Assembly (NCBI GenBank): GCA_964370795.1
Contig: CAYJME010000047.1
Location: 1-18,746, forward strand
Direction of reading: 5' to 3'
DNA length: 18,746 nt
Origin: JAHFOW01 sp964370795
GTDB taxonomy: Bacteria; Planctomycetota; Brocadiia; Brocadiales; Brocadiaceae
The notes under the pieces were generated by a model. That model saw nothing but the letters and a program-made list of their open reading frames with translations. It was not told the origin of the DNA and made no database searches. The position numbers and the translations under genes are program-made. This document shows, piece after piece, positions 1 to 7,234 of this stretch (position 1 is the stretch's first letter; the number at the start of each line of letters is the position of its first letter).

Positions 1-10
1 AAGCAAAGGC

Positions 11-77
11 GAATCCACCTTCTGTTGGAATAATGTCGGTGGATTCGGCGCTAAAAGGCAAGCGCCTTAATCCACCC
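11..77. repeat. Tandem small hairpins, dispersed intergenic repeat
   Basis: Two hairpins sit side by side. GAATCCACC (11-19) pairs with GGTGGATTC (38-46), and GGCGCT (47-52) pairs with AGCGCC (61-66). A further TTAATCCACCC follows. The same vocabulary (GGCGCTA, hairpins around TAGCC/TGCG) recurs at 4297 and 11020-11182, so this looks like a dispersed palindromic family. The stretch 1-286 holds no gene that I can support; 90-180 has only degenerate matches to the GTAGCnGCA...CTTTAGTCTGCG repeat of 11077-11121, and 241-273 is an imperfect hairpin beginning TGTTGGGTTT. Confidence 0.55.
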
Positions 78-286
78 TACATGAATTGTAGCTGCACGGC
101 TTTAGTCTGCGTGGAGAGTTCTTGGGGTCTGACCTTGAAAATGGAATATGCGAGCAAGTGTAGGGTGCGTCCCACGCATCAATTCATATAAAGCATAAAG
201 GACGATGCCAGAATATCGTAGCCGGGTAATGAACGGTTAATGTTGGGTTTCACTGGCGTTCAGCCAAACCTACACAACTACAACAC

Positions 287-700
287 ATTGAACAAGAGGA
301 AAACGTTTGCATTTTTTATGCCTGCAAGTCCGGAAGCAGGGCGTGGGGATTTCCCTCTGCCAATAGTGACTATGATGTACGGTTTTTGTACATTCACCCG
401 AAAAACTGGTATTTGTCTATTGACGAGAAGCGGGATGTTATTGAACAGCCAGTCAACGATCTTCTGGATATAAGCGGCTGGGATATTCGGAAGGCGCTCA
501 GACTTTTCAGAAAATCAAACCCACCCTTATGAGAGTGGATCAACTCACCGATTATTTATCAACAAAAACTTAACATCAGCGAATTTATTGAAACAGAACT
601 CAAACGGCTTTGCGCTATAAAGTCCGATACAAAGCATATTCAACCCGACACAGAAAAGCTTAATACTCTCTTTCGCTGCGTATTAACGGATATATTTTAA
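287..700 (+). pseudogene. Decayed RlaP-type nucleotidyltransferase, paralogue of the gene at 9046
   Basis: Read from 287 in one frame, the sequence gives IEQEEN, then GSRAWGFPSANSDYDVRF, then LDISGWDIRKALRLFRKSNPP, closely matching the intact protein encoded at 9046-9819. It is dead for three reasons. There is no start, because the homology begins at about residue 14 behind a hairpin repeat. There is an in-frame TGA at 530-532 where the intact copy has a Leu codon. About 90 codons are missing in the middle: QKLNI jumps straight to SEFIETELKRL. The end (TDIF, TAA at 698-700) overlaps the 3' end of the convergent epimerase gene by 18 bp. The family (COG3541/PF10127) is a polymerase-beta-fold nucleotidyltransferase; the GS...SDxD motif is still visible here. 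Confidence 0.85.
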
Positions 701-1576
701 TATCCCTTCCTTAAATCCAACCGGCTGAATATCGAAATATTCAAAGAACGGTCTTTCATCGCACGTATTACCTTCTATGAGCATGGTGATTTGCTCTTTC
801 GTAACAGGAAAAAATGGCAACCAGTCAAACATCTCTGCTATGGTATTCATGATGAATGCTGGAATATGAAGCTTGTGCGGTGGCACACACAGCGCCTCCG
901 CTATGATGTCAATGAGTTGATTCAACGAAATTTTCTCGGGACCCCCTACTTCAAATATTTTACCGATGGTATCACCTTGTTCAGCAGATTTCACAAAACC
1001 CAGGGACACATTTTCCACGGATACCGGCTGCATTTGATATTTCCCGTTTCCTACAACGGGCACAAATTGTTGTGTCCTGAGCATTTTGGCAAACATATTG
1101 ACAAACTTATCTTCCTGACCGAACATGATCGAAGGACGAAAAATGGTGTAATCAAGCCCATTGCTTCGGATATACTCCTCTGCGTGGAATTTGGTTAGTT
1201 GGTACCGGGTTCTTCCATGAGCACGCGCGCCGAGAGCACTCATCTGAATAAACCGATTGACTCCCTGCGAACGGGCTGCGTTGACAAGATTCACCGTCCC
1301 TTCGTAATGCATCCTTTTAAAGGTAATGCCCTTTAAGGGATATTCCCTGATAATACCGACAAGGTTGATTACCGCATCGCATCCCTTTAATTTACCCTCC
1401 AGACTTCTGGCATTGGTAATGTCCCCATCTACCATCTCAACGCCATTTTTGTACTGTGAGATCTTTGATTCGGAACCTTTACGAACGAGACAACGAACCT
1501 GATGATTCCCATTAAGCAGATCCTTCAGTATCTGCTTTCCCACAAAACCCGTGCTGCCGGTTAATAAAATGTTCAT
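683..1576 (-). CDS. NAD(P)-dependent epimerase/dehydratase, NDUFA9-like atypical SDR
   Basis: 297 residues from the chosen ATG. The N-terminus has the Rossmann motif TGSTGFVG (residues 6-13), and Y125-QLT-K129 is the YxxxK catalytic pair of extended/atypical short-chain dehydrogenases. A GDI motif at 51-53 fits the adenine-binding Asp position. The overall pattern (NLVGIIRE, then FRPSIMFG, then VGNGKYQMQPV and a VGGPE motif) is that of the subgroup related to the complex I accessory subunit NDUFA9, whose members act on, or simply bind, NAD(P)(H); the substrate cannot be named. The start at 1576 is preferred to an upstream TTG in the same frame because AGGAG lies 7 bases before this ATG. It may share a transcript with dinG, whose stop is 72 bp upstream. 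Its 3' end overlaps the nucleotidyltransferase pseudogene. Confidence 0.85.
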   Translation of the reverse strand: MNILLTGSTGFVGKQILKDLLNGNHQVRCLVRKGSESKISQYKNGVEMVDGDITNARSLEGKLKGCDAVINLVGIIREYPLKGITFKRMHYEGTVNLVNAARSQGVNRFIQMSALGARAHGRTRYQLTKFHAEEYIRSNGLDYTIFRPSIMFGQEDKFVNMFAKMLRTQQFVPVVGNGKYQMQPVSVENVSLGFVKSAEQGDTIGKIFEVGGPEKISLNQLIDIIAEALCVPPHKLHIPAFIMNTIAEMFDWLPFFPVTKEQITMLIEGNTCDERPFFEYFDIQPVGFKEGILKYIR

Positions 1577-1648
1577 TTGGTGACTCCTGTCCAAATAACT
1601 AAGAAAAATTACGATTGGTGATTAAGGAATTAAGATGCAAATATTTTA

Positions 1649-4219
1649 TCATACATTATGCAAAAACTTCTTCATTTCTTCAAAAACAACTTCTTTTTTA
1701 TCTTTAATACACCGTGTTACAGGCAAGGATTCAAGGAAAATGCGCCCGTACGGCTTGGTAACCACCCTTCTGTCAAAAATAATCACCACTCCACGGTCAT
1801 CACGACTGCGGATAAGGCGTCCGAATCCCTGTTTAAATTTGATGACAGCCATGGGTAAGGAATAGTTATAAAAAGAATTGCCTCCAGCCCTTTCTATAGC
1901 TTCTGTCCGTGCCTCAATAATCGGCTCTGTGGGCACTTTAAAGGGCAGGCGGGTAAGGATAACACATTCCAGCGCATCACCCTTCACATCAATTCCTTCC
2001 CAGAAGCTGTCCGTGGCAAAGAGGACAGACGTCTTGTCTTTTTTAAAGGTTTCGAGAAGGTTGTGGCGATTATCCGTTCCCTGCTTTAAACAAGTATAGC
2101 CTATATGGGTAACAGTTGGCTGTAATCTCTGATAGACCTTATCAAGAAGACTATACGATGTGAAAAGAATCAATGCGCGTCCGTCTGAAATTTTTATCGT
2201 TTCTAAAATACTTTCCTCAATGGCCGATACATATCCCGGCTCGTTGGGTTCTGAAATGTCCGTGGGAATGCCGATAATTGCCTGTCTGTTATAGTCAAAA
2301 GGGGAACCTAATATTAATTCCGAGAGACGGTCTTTGGGTAAAAGGTTCAGGCCTACGCTTTCTTTCAAAAAGGTAAAGTTTTTGTTTATTGCGAGTGTGG
2401 CCGACGTCAATATGATGGTATGGTAATTATCATATAAACAAGATTTTAAACCTTCCGAAATGGAGAGTGGCGCTGTATAAAATCGAATCGAAGGACTATC
2501 CTTATACCTCTTGATCTCTATCCATTTACAGTACTGCTCATCGTCTGTTATAAAAGAGGCAATATCATTTGCCGCCATAGTTAAGCGTATCCTGCACGAT
2601 ACAATGTCTATCAGTATAGACGAAAGCATATCCTGCGACTTTTTCGATAGTTCCCCGATCTCATCAAGGAGTTTCTTGAGGAGCGAGGAAAATTTGTTGA
2701 TGTCCACACTGAGCGTATTGAGATTATTTGCAATAACGCCCTGCCATACATCTGAGGAGGTAAATTGTGAAGTAATGCGGAGTTTTGTTTCCTCCTCCTT
2801 TTGGAATCCCTTGTTATTGCCTTTACTTGAGACGTTTTGTTGTGCCAGATGGTCACTCAATGTATGAGAAATAACTTCAAAAATCTCCTGTATGGCGTCA
2901 TGGAGACATTGCCGTGCATCCAGGATTTTGGTATTAATATTTTCTATAATTATTGTTGAAAGAGATGTGTCATGCACAGAAGTTACTTCATTGAGTTTAT
3001 TTTTCAGGTACTGCAAAAGTCCTTTTTTTGAATCCTTGAGGTTGACTAATCTGCCCAGGAGCTTTGTTATCCTGAGTCGCGAGACCATATTGCTCAGATT
3101 TGAAGTTGCCACGTCTTCCAGATGATGCGCTTCGTCAATAATAATCCTCTTGAATGGCGGCAGGATTGCGACGGTATCGTATCCCTTTGTTTCCTCACGC
3201 ACGACCAGGTCGGCCATGAGGAGGTAATGGTTTATTACCAGCACATCGGCGCTGGCCGCATTCCTCCGTGCAATATAAAAAAAGCACTCATGATAAAACC
3301 GGCACTTTAACCGGGTACACTGGTCTGCCTCTGATTGTATTGCCTCCCAGACGTCATCCTGGGGAATAAAATTGAGGTCTGCCTTGCTCCCATCGGGCGT
3401 CTTTACCGCCCACTCTATCAGGTCGTTCAACTGCCTTCGGTCTTTTTCGTCAATCAGGGCGCTGCTTTCAGAGCGCACTTGAGAGACCTTTCTCAAACAG
3501 ACATAATTGTTTCTTCCTTTTACCAGAACACTTTTAAAATTGAGACCGCAACACTTCCTGATAAGGGGAATATCCTTTTCAATCAACTGTTCCTGGAGGT
3601 TTATCGTGTGCGTAGATATTACTACCCGTTCCTGATTTTTCAAACTCCAGAATACGGCAGGAAGCAGATATGCAAGGGATTTCCCCGTGCCCGTCCCCGC
3701 CTCTATTATGGCGATCTTGTCATGGTTAAAGGCGTTAACCACGGATTGCAACATCTCGACCTGTTGTTTGCGATGCTCGTATGAGGACAGGTGTTTCGAA
3801 AAATTTCCACCGGGAAGAAATTGTTGAGCGATTTTCTCGAAATCAAGCTCTTCGTATTCCCTCTGTTTCTGGACTTTCACCACGGGATATATGTGTTCTA
3901 CACCATTGTCTATGATATAGAAACCGACACCCAGCGAACCCATGGTTGATGCAATTTCAATATCCGCTTCGGATGGATACAGGACGCCATCAGGGTGGTT
4001 ATGGATAATTACTTCGCCGCATTTTGCCTCTTTAATAATGGCAGGTACGGCATGTTTGTTCCCCATTGCAAGCACATCAACTTCGACCACCTGGAGCTTA
4101 TCATCGAGCCTGCCTATCATGAACACCTCATTCCCGCCGGCTTTTTCAACAGCATCTCTGATAGAGGAGAGGGCGTCAGGCATTATAAAATCTTTGGCTG
4201 GAAAATTTGTTGTTTTCAC
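1649..4219 (-). CDS. dinG: DinG/XPD-family Fe-S helicase with N-terminal JAMM domain
   Basis: 856 residues. Residues 20-115 form a JAB/MPN-like module with a complete JAMM signature: E31, H73-N-H75-P, S83 and D86, the zinc ligands of RadC/DUF2466 and deubiquitinase-type proteins. Residues 150-856 are a superfamily 2 helicase: Walker A EAGTGTGKS (173-181), STHTINLQEQ, DEAH (362-365), a TSATL motif, FWEGIDVKGD, and GRLIRSRDDRG with a C-terminal arginine finger. Four cysteines (C241, C301, C306, C312) lie where DinG/XPD enzymes hold a 4Fe-4S cluster. The helicase half should unwind DNA 5'-3', as DinG does at R-loops and stalled forks; the role of the JAMM part is unknown. The GTG start at 4219 has no clear ribosome site; ATG at codon 13 is the alternative. 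The first 12 codons are duplicated at 10909-10942. The gene diverges from the cassette region. Confidence 0.88.
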   Translation of the reverse strand: MKTTNFPAKDFIMPDALSSIRDAVEKAGGNEVFMIGRLDDKLQVVEVDVLAMGNKHAVPAIIKEAKCGEVIIHNHPDGVLYPSEADIEIASTMGSLGVGFYIIDNGVEHIYPVVKVQKQREYEELDFEKIAQQFLPGGNFSKHLSSYEHRKQQVEMLQSVVNAFNHDKIAIIEAGTGTGKSLAYLLPAVFWSLKNQERVVISTHTINLQEQLIEKDIPLIRKCCGLNFKSVLVKGRNNYVCLRKVSQVRSESSALIDEKDRRQLNDLIEWAVKTPDGSKADLNFIPQDDVWEAIQSEADQCTRLKCRFYHECFFYIARRNAASADVLVINHYLLMADLVVREETKGYDTVAILPPFKRIIIDEAHHLEDVATSNLSNMVSRLRITKLLGRLVNLKDSKKGLLQYLKNKLNEVTSVHDTSLSTIIIENINTKILDARQCLHDAIQEIFEVISHTLSDHLAQQNVSSKGNNKGFQKEEETKLRITSQFTSSDVWQGVIANNLNTLSVDINKFSSLLKKLLDEIGELSKKSQDMLSSILIDIVSCRIRLTMAANDIASFITDDEQYCKWIEIKRYKDSPSIRFYTAPLSISEGLKSCLYDNYHTIILTSATLAINKNFTFLKESVGLNLLPKDRLSELILGSPFDYNRQAIIGIPTDISEPNEPGYVSAIEESILETIKISDGRALILFTSYSLLDKVYQRLQPTVTHIGYTCLKQGTDNRHNLLETFKKDKTSVLFATDSFWEGIDVKGDALECVILTRLPFKVPTEPIIEARTEAIERAGGNSFYNYSLPMAVIKFKQGFGRLIRSRDDRGVVIIFDRRVVTKPYGRIFLESLPVTRCIKDKKEVVFEEMKKFLHNV

Positions 4220-4509
4220 GGTTGTAATATTTTGGTGTAAAGTATTTTTAAAACGATATCGGTTTATCCCCCGCCGTTGGCCGACCTCAAGGGGTAGGCG
4301 CTAAATCATTGTAAATAGTAGCGTATTTAATAAATCTCGGTCACTCAATTAAATCAAATTATGCGTATTATACAATTAAAAATCATAGCTCAATAAAGTG
4401 CACTTTATTAAGGGGTGTGTGAAAAACCATATAAAAAACTTGCATTCTTCTTTTTGTATTATCTTTCTTACCCTAAAGAAGAAACGACTTCCTCTCGATG
4501 GGTTATAAT

Positions 4510-4536
4510 CCGGTTTATACAGTCTGTATAAACCGG
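4510..4536. promoter_or_regulatory. Perfect 27-bp dyad D1, operator or hairpin
   Basis: Arms CCGGTTTATACAG and CTGTATAAACCGG surround a single central T (4523). A TATAAT hexamer lies immediately 5' (4504-4509), although no convincing -35 box is present. In the copy at 11404-11430 both arms carry a matching base change (CCTG.../...CAGG), so the symmetry is kept. It could be an operator for a dimeric repressor, a recombinase site or an RNA hairpin. Confidence 0.6.
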
Positions 4537-4625
4537 AATGGGCAATTTTAGAAAAAATATACAAATACAAGCTAAATAAGTTACAATACACAACAAGAGG
4601 ATACGGCAACTTCTTATATATACTG

Positions 4626-4663
4626 AAACAGTCTGTGTTTGCCGTTTTATATAGACTGTATAA
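4626..4663. promoter_or_regulatory. Paired ACAG-N-CTGT dyads next to the cassette boundary
   Basis: AAACAGTCTGTGTTT (centre 4632) and TTATATAGACTGTATAA (centre 4655) are two further versions of the D1 half-sites, with centres 23 bp apart. The second lies 5 bp before the GTTGGGC core. The same pair with the same spacing occurs at 11529/11552. The arrangement of repeated binding sites beside a crossover site recalls the repeats of integron attI or a regulator overlapping a leader, but which of these is not decided by sequence. Confidence 0.5.
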
Positions 4664-4668
4664 TTAAT

Positions 4669-4675
4669 GTTGGGC
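4669..4675 (+). other. Integron-type core site GTTGGGC, start of cassette 1
   Basis: GTTGGGC fits the GTTRRRY consensus of integron R' cores. Cleavage after the G would start cassette 1 at 4670. Its exact complement GCCCAAC opens the first attC (5875-5881), as required if the cassette was once a circle closed at this point. The sequence to its left is the R1 leader, so this is an attI-like junction. Confidence 0.7.
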
Positions 4676-4699
4676 GGCGAGTAAGCCGGCGGGGTAGTC

Positions 4700-5848
4700 G
4701 TGAGTAACAAGACAGAACTTGAGGAAATCGGGCACACCGGAGGAAAAGTAACCTTCGACGTGACGGTCGACGCTCAGGGTGCGGTGTCCTACAGCGTCGG
4801 CTGGAGTCATTCCAGGCCGACGCCGGCTGCGGTGTTTGCCGTGTATGCCATTCCCCAGGGTGTTGCCGTCGGCGATATCCAACTGGATGGAATCGGTACT
4901 CCTTGGAACCCACCCCCGCTTCCCGGCTGCTTTCCAGTGTTCATCTCGTCCGACAGCACTGGAATGTTCGGCCATCAGTGCCCGGCCTGCAAAGGGTACT
5001 GGCGAGCCAGCCACGGCGGTAGGCTCTGCCCGTACTGCTCATACAAGGCTGAGGCGTACCATCACTTCTTAACCGAGGCTCAACAGCGTTACGTCAAGGA
5101 ATACTGCGACCTACTGAGCGACGCTCTTCATTCCGGCAAACCTGCGAAGCACACCATCGACATGGATGCAGTAGCCGAAGCGGTCGGCAAAGATCACGCG
5201 AAGCCTGCGTTCTATTACGCGGAAGAGCGCCAGCAGAACCTTTTCACGTGCGCGGCGTGCGGCGAAGTGAACGATGTTCTTGGAACGTATGCCTACTGCG
5301 GATCTTGTGGAACTCGGAATGACCTGCAAGAACTCGAAATGACACTCCAAAGGATCAGAGACAGGATCAACGACGGAGGACCGTACGAGACATGTGTCAA
5401 AGAGGCGGTGGCTGCATTCGATTCATTCGCTGGCCAGTTCGCAAAACAATTGCTTGCACGCGTGCCCCTGACACCGGGTCGCCGATCTCGGCTGGAGCGG
5501 GCGCACTTCCACAATCTCACGACGGTGTCTGAACTCTTCCGCACCATCTTCGACATAGACATCCTAAATGCGGTTAGTGTCGAGGATATTGCCTTCGCTA
5601 CGTTGATGTTCCACCGCCGGCATATTTACGAACATAAGGGTGGCGAGGCTGATGAGAAGTACATCGCGGATAGCGGAGATACGGTGCGGCCAAAGCAAGC
5701 CTTACGGGAGACCAAGGAGTCTGCCCACCGTACTGCTAGTGCTGTAGCAAAGCTCGCGGCCAATTTGCATAAGGGTTTTCACGAAATCTTTCCTCCCCTG
5801 GAGGAGCCCATACAACAATGGCACAACCGCAGGAAACGCCAGAGCTAG
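4700..5848 (+). CDS. Cassette 1 protein: two zinc ribbons and a HEPN-like RNase motif
   Basis: 382 residues, not recognised as a named family. Two zinc-ribbon knuckle pairs are clear: C94PAC97...C110PYC113 and C184AAC187...C200GSC203. The C-terminal third is alpha-helical in character and contains HRRHIYEHKGGEADEKYI, where R307 and H312 form the R-x4-H pair of HEPN ribonucleases. The following GG and DEKYI resemble many HEPN proteins of the RNA-cleaving defence type. I infer a zinc-binding RNA or nucleic-acid sensor with an RNase effector, possibly abortive-infection like. The start is GTG at 4700, 30 bp inside the cassette, with only GGCGGGG as a weak ribosome site. Base composition is visibly more GC-rich than the flanks, consistent with transfer. 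It is followed directly by an attC. Confidence 0.75.
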   Translation: MSNKTELEEIGHTGGKVTFDVTVDAQGAVSYSVGWSHSRPTPAAVFAVYAIPQGVAVGDIQLDGIGTPWNPPPLPGCFPVFISSDSTGMFGHQCPACKGYWRASHGGRLCPYCSYKAEAYHHFLTEAQQRYVKEYCDLLSDALHSGKPAKHTIDMDAVAEAVGKDHAKPAFYYAEERQQNLFTCAACGEVNDVLGTYAYCGSCGTRNDLQELEMTLQRIRDRINDGGPYETCVKEAVAAFDSFAGQFAKQLLARVPLTPGRRSRLERAHFHNLTTVSELFRTIFDIDILNAVSVEDIAFATLMFHRRHIYEHKGGEADEKYIADSGDTVRPKQALRETKESAHRTASAVAKLAANLHKGFHEIFPPLEEPIQQWHNRRKRQS

Positions 5849-5874
5849 GGTCGCGCCGCTTAACCGAGATCGCC

Positions 5875-5952
5875 GCCCAACAACCGCATGCACCTGACCG
5901 GCTACATCGGGCTTCGCCCGCTTTCGCCGGCAGGTGATGCGGGGCGTTATGC
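5875..5952 (+). other. attC site A (recombination site of cassette 1)
   Basis: 78 bp from GCCCAAC (5875-5881) to GTTATGC (5946-5952). The inner arms CCGCATGCACCTGACCGGC and GCCGGCAGGTGATGCGG pair along their whole length except for two unpaired bases (a G and an A) on one side, the hallmark of attC extrahelical bases. A small GGGCTTCGCCC hairpin caps the loop. Cassette 1 therefore runs 4670-5946. Confidence 0.85.
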
Positions 5953-5982
5953 CAGTAGAATAAAATATAAACCGGTAAATAT

Positions 5983-6795
5983 ATGGCAACAGCTAATAAT
6001 ATAAAATGGCGAGTATTTATTTCATATGTCAAAGAAAATTCTCTGCAGATTGATAGAATATGTAAGGCACTTAGTGAACATAATATTAAATACTGGCGAG
6101 ATAAGAAAGATATTGATCCGGGCAAATTCTGGAAAGATGCCATTAAAGCAGCCATTAATAATGGAGCATATTTTTTAGCTTGTTTCTCGAAAGAATATAA
6201 TGAACGCGAAGAAACCTACATGAATGAAGAATTACTGGAAGCAATTGAGATATTAAGAACAAAGAAATATGATAGTGGCTGGTTTATACCTATTAAGTTA
6301 TCGTCCTGCGAAATACCGGCTATCCCCATAGGACCGGGAAGAACTCTTCTTGACATCCATTATTTATCTTTCTATGAAGATTGGGACGCTGAACTCAAAA
6401 GGTTAATTGACATCATCAGACATGAAGAAGACAATTCGTCAACAACTCAATCATCAGAGTTTTTCGAGAAACAATATATTTATCTCGGTCTTAAAAGCTT
6501 GATTGAAAGTGGAAAAGGGACAGGTTTCCACAATGCCGACATGGGCCATCCTGTTTATCGAATTGGTGCTTCTAATGCTTCAGTGGAAATGCTTAAAGCC
6601 TGGCAGTACGCAGATTCACCTGAAAAGAACCTTCTTTTTAAAATGCTTTCGCGGTTGTCTAAGGAACTGAAACAATTAGGCATTGAAGATTTTCATTTCA
6701 TATGGTGGTATGACTTTAGCGATTGGCGAGCTTTTTGTAAATTTGCTATTAATGTATATAACAGGAAAAAAGAATACAACAAAGAATTGGCATAA
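5983..6795 (+). CDS. Cassette 2: TIR-domain protein, candidate NADase defence effector
   Basis: 270 residues. Residues 8-145 form a TIR domain: VFISY (11-15), the loop YWRDKKDIDPGKFW (37-50), FLACFSKEY (64-72), then TYMNEEL (78-84). E83 sits where the catalytic Glu of NAD-cleaving TIR proteins is found (the xxxEL motif). FIPIKL and LSFYED follow, as expected for the last strands. Residues 160-270 are a separate helical segment (YIYLGLKSLIESGKGTGFHN, then WWYDFSDWRAFCKFA) that I do not recognise; it may be the sensor. Many bacterial TIR proteins deplete NAD on phage infection, so a defence role is inferred. The gene starts 36 bp after the cassette boundary. Its TAA stop (6793-6795) lies inside the attC end GCATAAC. 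Composition is AT-rich, unlike cassette 1. Confidence 0.82.
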   Translation: MATANNIKWRVFISYVKENSLQIDRICKALSEHNIKYWRDKKDIDPGKFWKDAIKAAINNGAYFLACFSKEYNEREETYMNEELLEAIEILRTKKYDSGWFIPIKLSSCEIPAIPIGPGRTLLDIHYLSFYEDWDAELKRLIDIIRHEEDNSSTTQSSEFFEKQYIYLGLKSLIESGKGTGFHNADMGHPVYRIGASNASVEMLKAWQYADSPEKNLLFKMLSRLSKELKQLGIEDFHFIWWYDFSDWRAFCKFAINVYNRKKEYNKELA

Positions 6796-6878
6796 CAAAG
6801 GCATCGAGACAGACGTTGAATAGCGTCGGCCATTTTTGCAAAGATATGTGGCGGCGCTACTTATGCAAGGCGTTAAAT
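6790..6878 (+). other. attC site B (recombination site of cassette 2)
   Basis: GCATAAC (6790-6796) is the exact complement of the GTTATGC that starts cassette 2, and GTTAAAT (6872-6878) fits GTTRRRY. The inner arms TAGCGTCGGCC and GGCGGCGCTA pair well. The outer arms share GCAT with several mismatches, so the stem is poorer than in sites A and D. Cassette 2 is 5947-6872. Confidence 0.7.
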
Positions 6879-6919
6879 TTTACTCCAGCCTATAGGGGAA
6901 ATTTTATATAGTATTATTT

Positions 6920-7130
6920 ATGAGCACGTTAAAAGATAACATTGCAAAAATGAATTATCACTCGCCGGAAGACTCCACACGGGAAGACATTCAATATCAT
7001 CTGAGAAGATACAGAGGCTATTGGGGAGTTCATCGCAAGAGATTCTGGATTTTATGCTGAATCTACAATCCAAAAAATATTTGAAGCACCTCAGGCGCTA
7101 ATCCAACACCCCAAAATCGGCAGAGTCGTG
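6920..7130 (+). pseudogene. Chimeric antitoxin/ParE-toxin remnant, copy 1
   Basis: The + strand frame at 6920 reads MSTLKDNIAKMNYH..PEDSTREDIQYHL, the N-terminus of a small antitoxin, then runs out of homology and stops at 7060 (46 codons). A second frame from about 7010 reads EDTEAIGEFIARDSGFYAES and IQKIFEAPQALIQHPKIGRVVP, the middle of a ParE/RelE-type toxin. A deletion has therefore joined the front of an antitoxin gene to the middle of its toxin gene out of frame. The same junction occurs at 10072 and 12943. This copy keeps its ATG and is cut at 7130. It starts 47 bp after the attC B core. Confidence 0.7.
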
Positions 7131-7175
7131 CCAGTGCCCCTCATGCAAGGTACATATCTCCATTCTGCATCCCGT

Positions 7176-7211
7176 GAAAGCTAATAAAATCACGGACAAG
7201 GTGTGAACCTA
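7176..7211 (+). repeat. Duplicated 3' tail of the parE pseudogene
   Basis: GAAAGCTAATAAAATCACGG and the following AAGGTGTGAACCTA match 10861-10897, the last codons and downstream flank of the ParE pseudogene, with one indel and one substitution. It marks where a second copy of that TA locus was deleted from bay 1. Confidence 0.7.
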
Positions 7212-7234
7212 ATTTGCACAACGCCTTCATGGCG

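Larger units (their letters stand above)
4186..4669. repeat. Leader repeat R1, copy 1 (dinG 5' end to cassette boundary)
   Basis: The sequence from the first 12 dinG codons through to the GTTGGGC core is repeated at 10909-11566, with about 90% visual identity outside indels, and a degenerate shortened form lies at about 8600-8844. Conserved landmarks are CCCCCGCCGTTGGCCGACCTC, a stretch around AAATCTCGGTCAnTCAATTAAATC, TTACCCTAAAGAAGAAACG and two ACAG-N-CTGT dyads. The copy ends exactly where the cassettes begin to differ, so it is the constant 5' flank of the cassette bay, positionally like attI plus leader. Apart from the dinG start, no protein is encoded here that I can support. Confidence 0.8.

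Noticed and set aside
240..473. 77-residue frame beginning with ATG
   Set aside because: It is the wrong frame over the nucleotidyltransferase pseudogene, whose true frame starts near 287.
4504..4509. TATAAT as a cassette promoter (Pc-like)
   Set aside because: No -35 hexamer stands at 16-18 bp, and copy 3 has TGTAAT instead. Kept only as a remark under dyad D1.
4504..4536. LexA-type SOS box
   Set aside because: The order is ACAG-N-CTGT, the reverse of the CTGT-N8-ACAG layout of proteobacterial LexA sites.
4468..4737. A minus-strand frame conserved in both long leader copies (also 11362-11745), hydrophobic, with a 3-bp indel that keeps frame
   Set aside because: There is no ATG or GTG within the shared part, and the frame runs into unrelated cassette sequence; the dyads explain much of the conservation. 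I treat it as non-coding, though the in-frame indel is curious.
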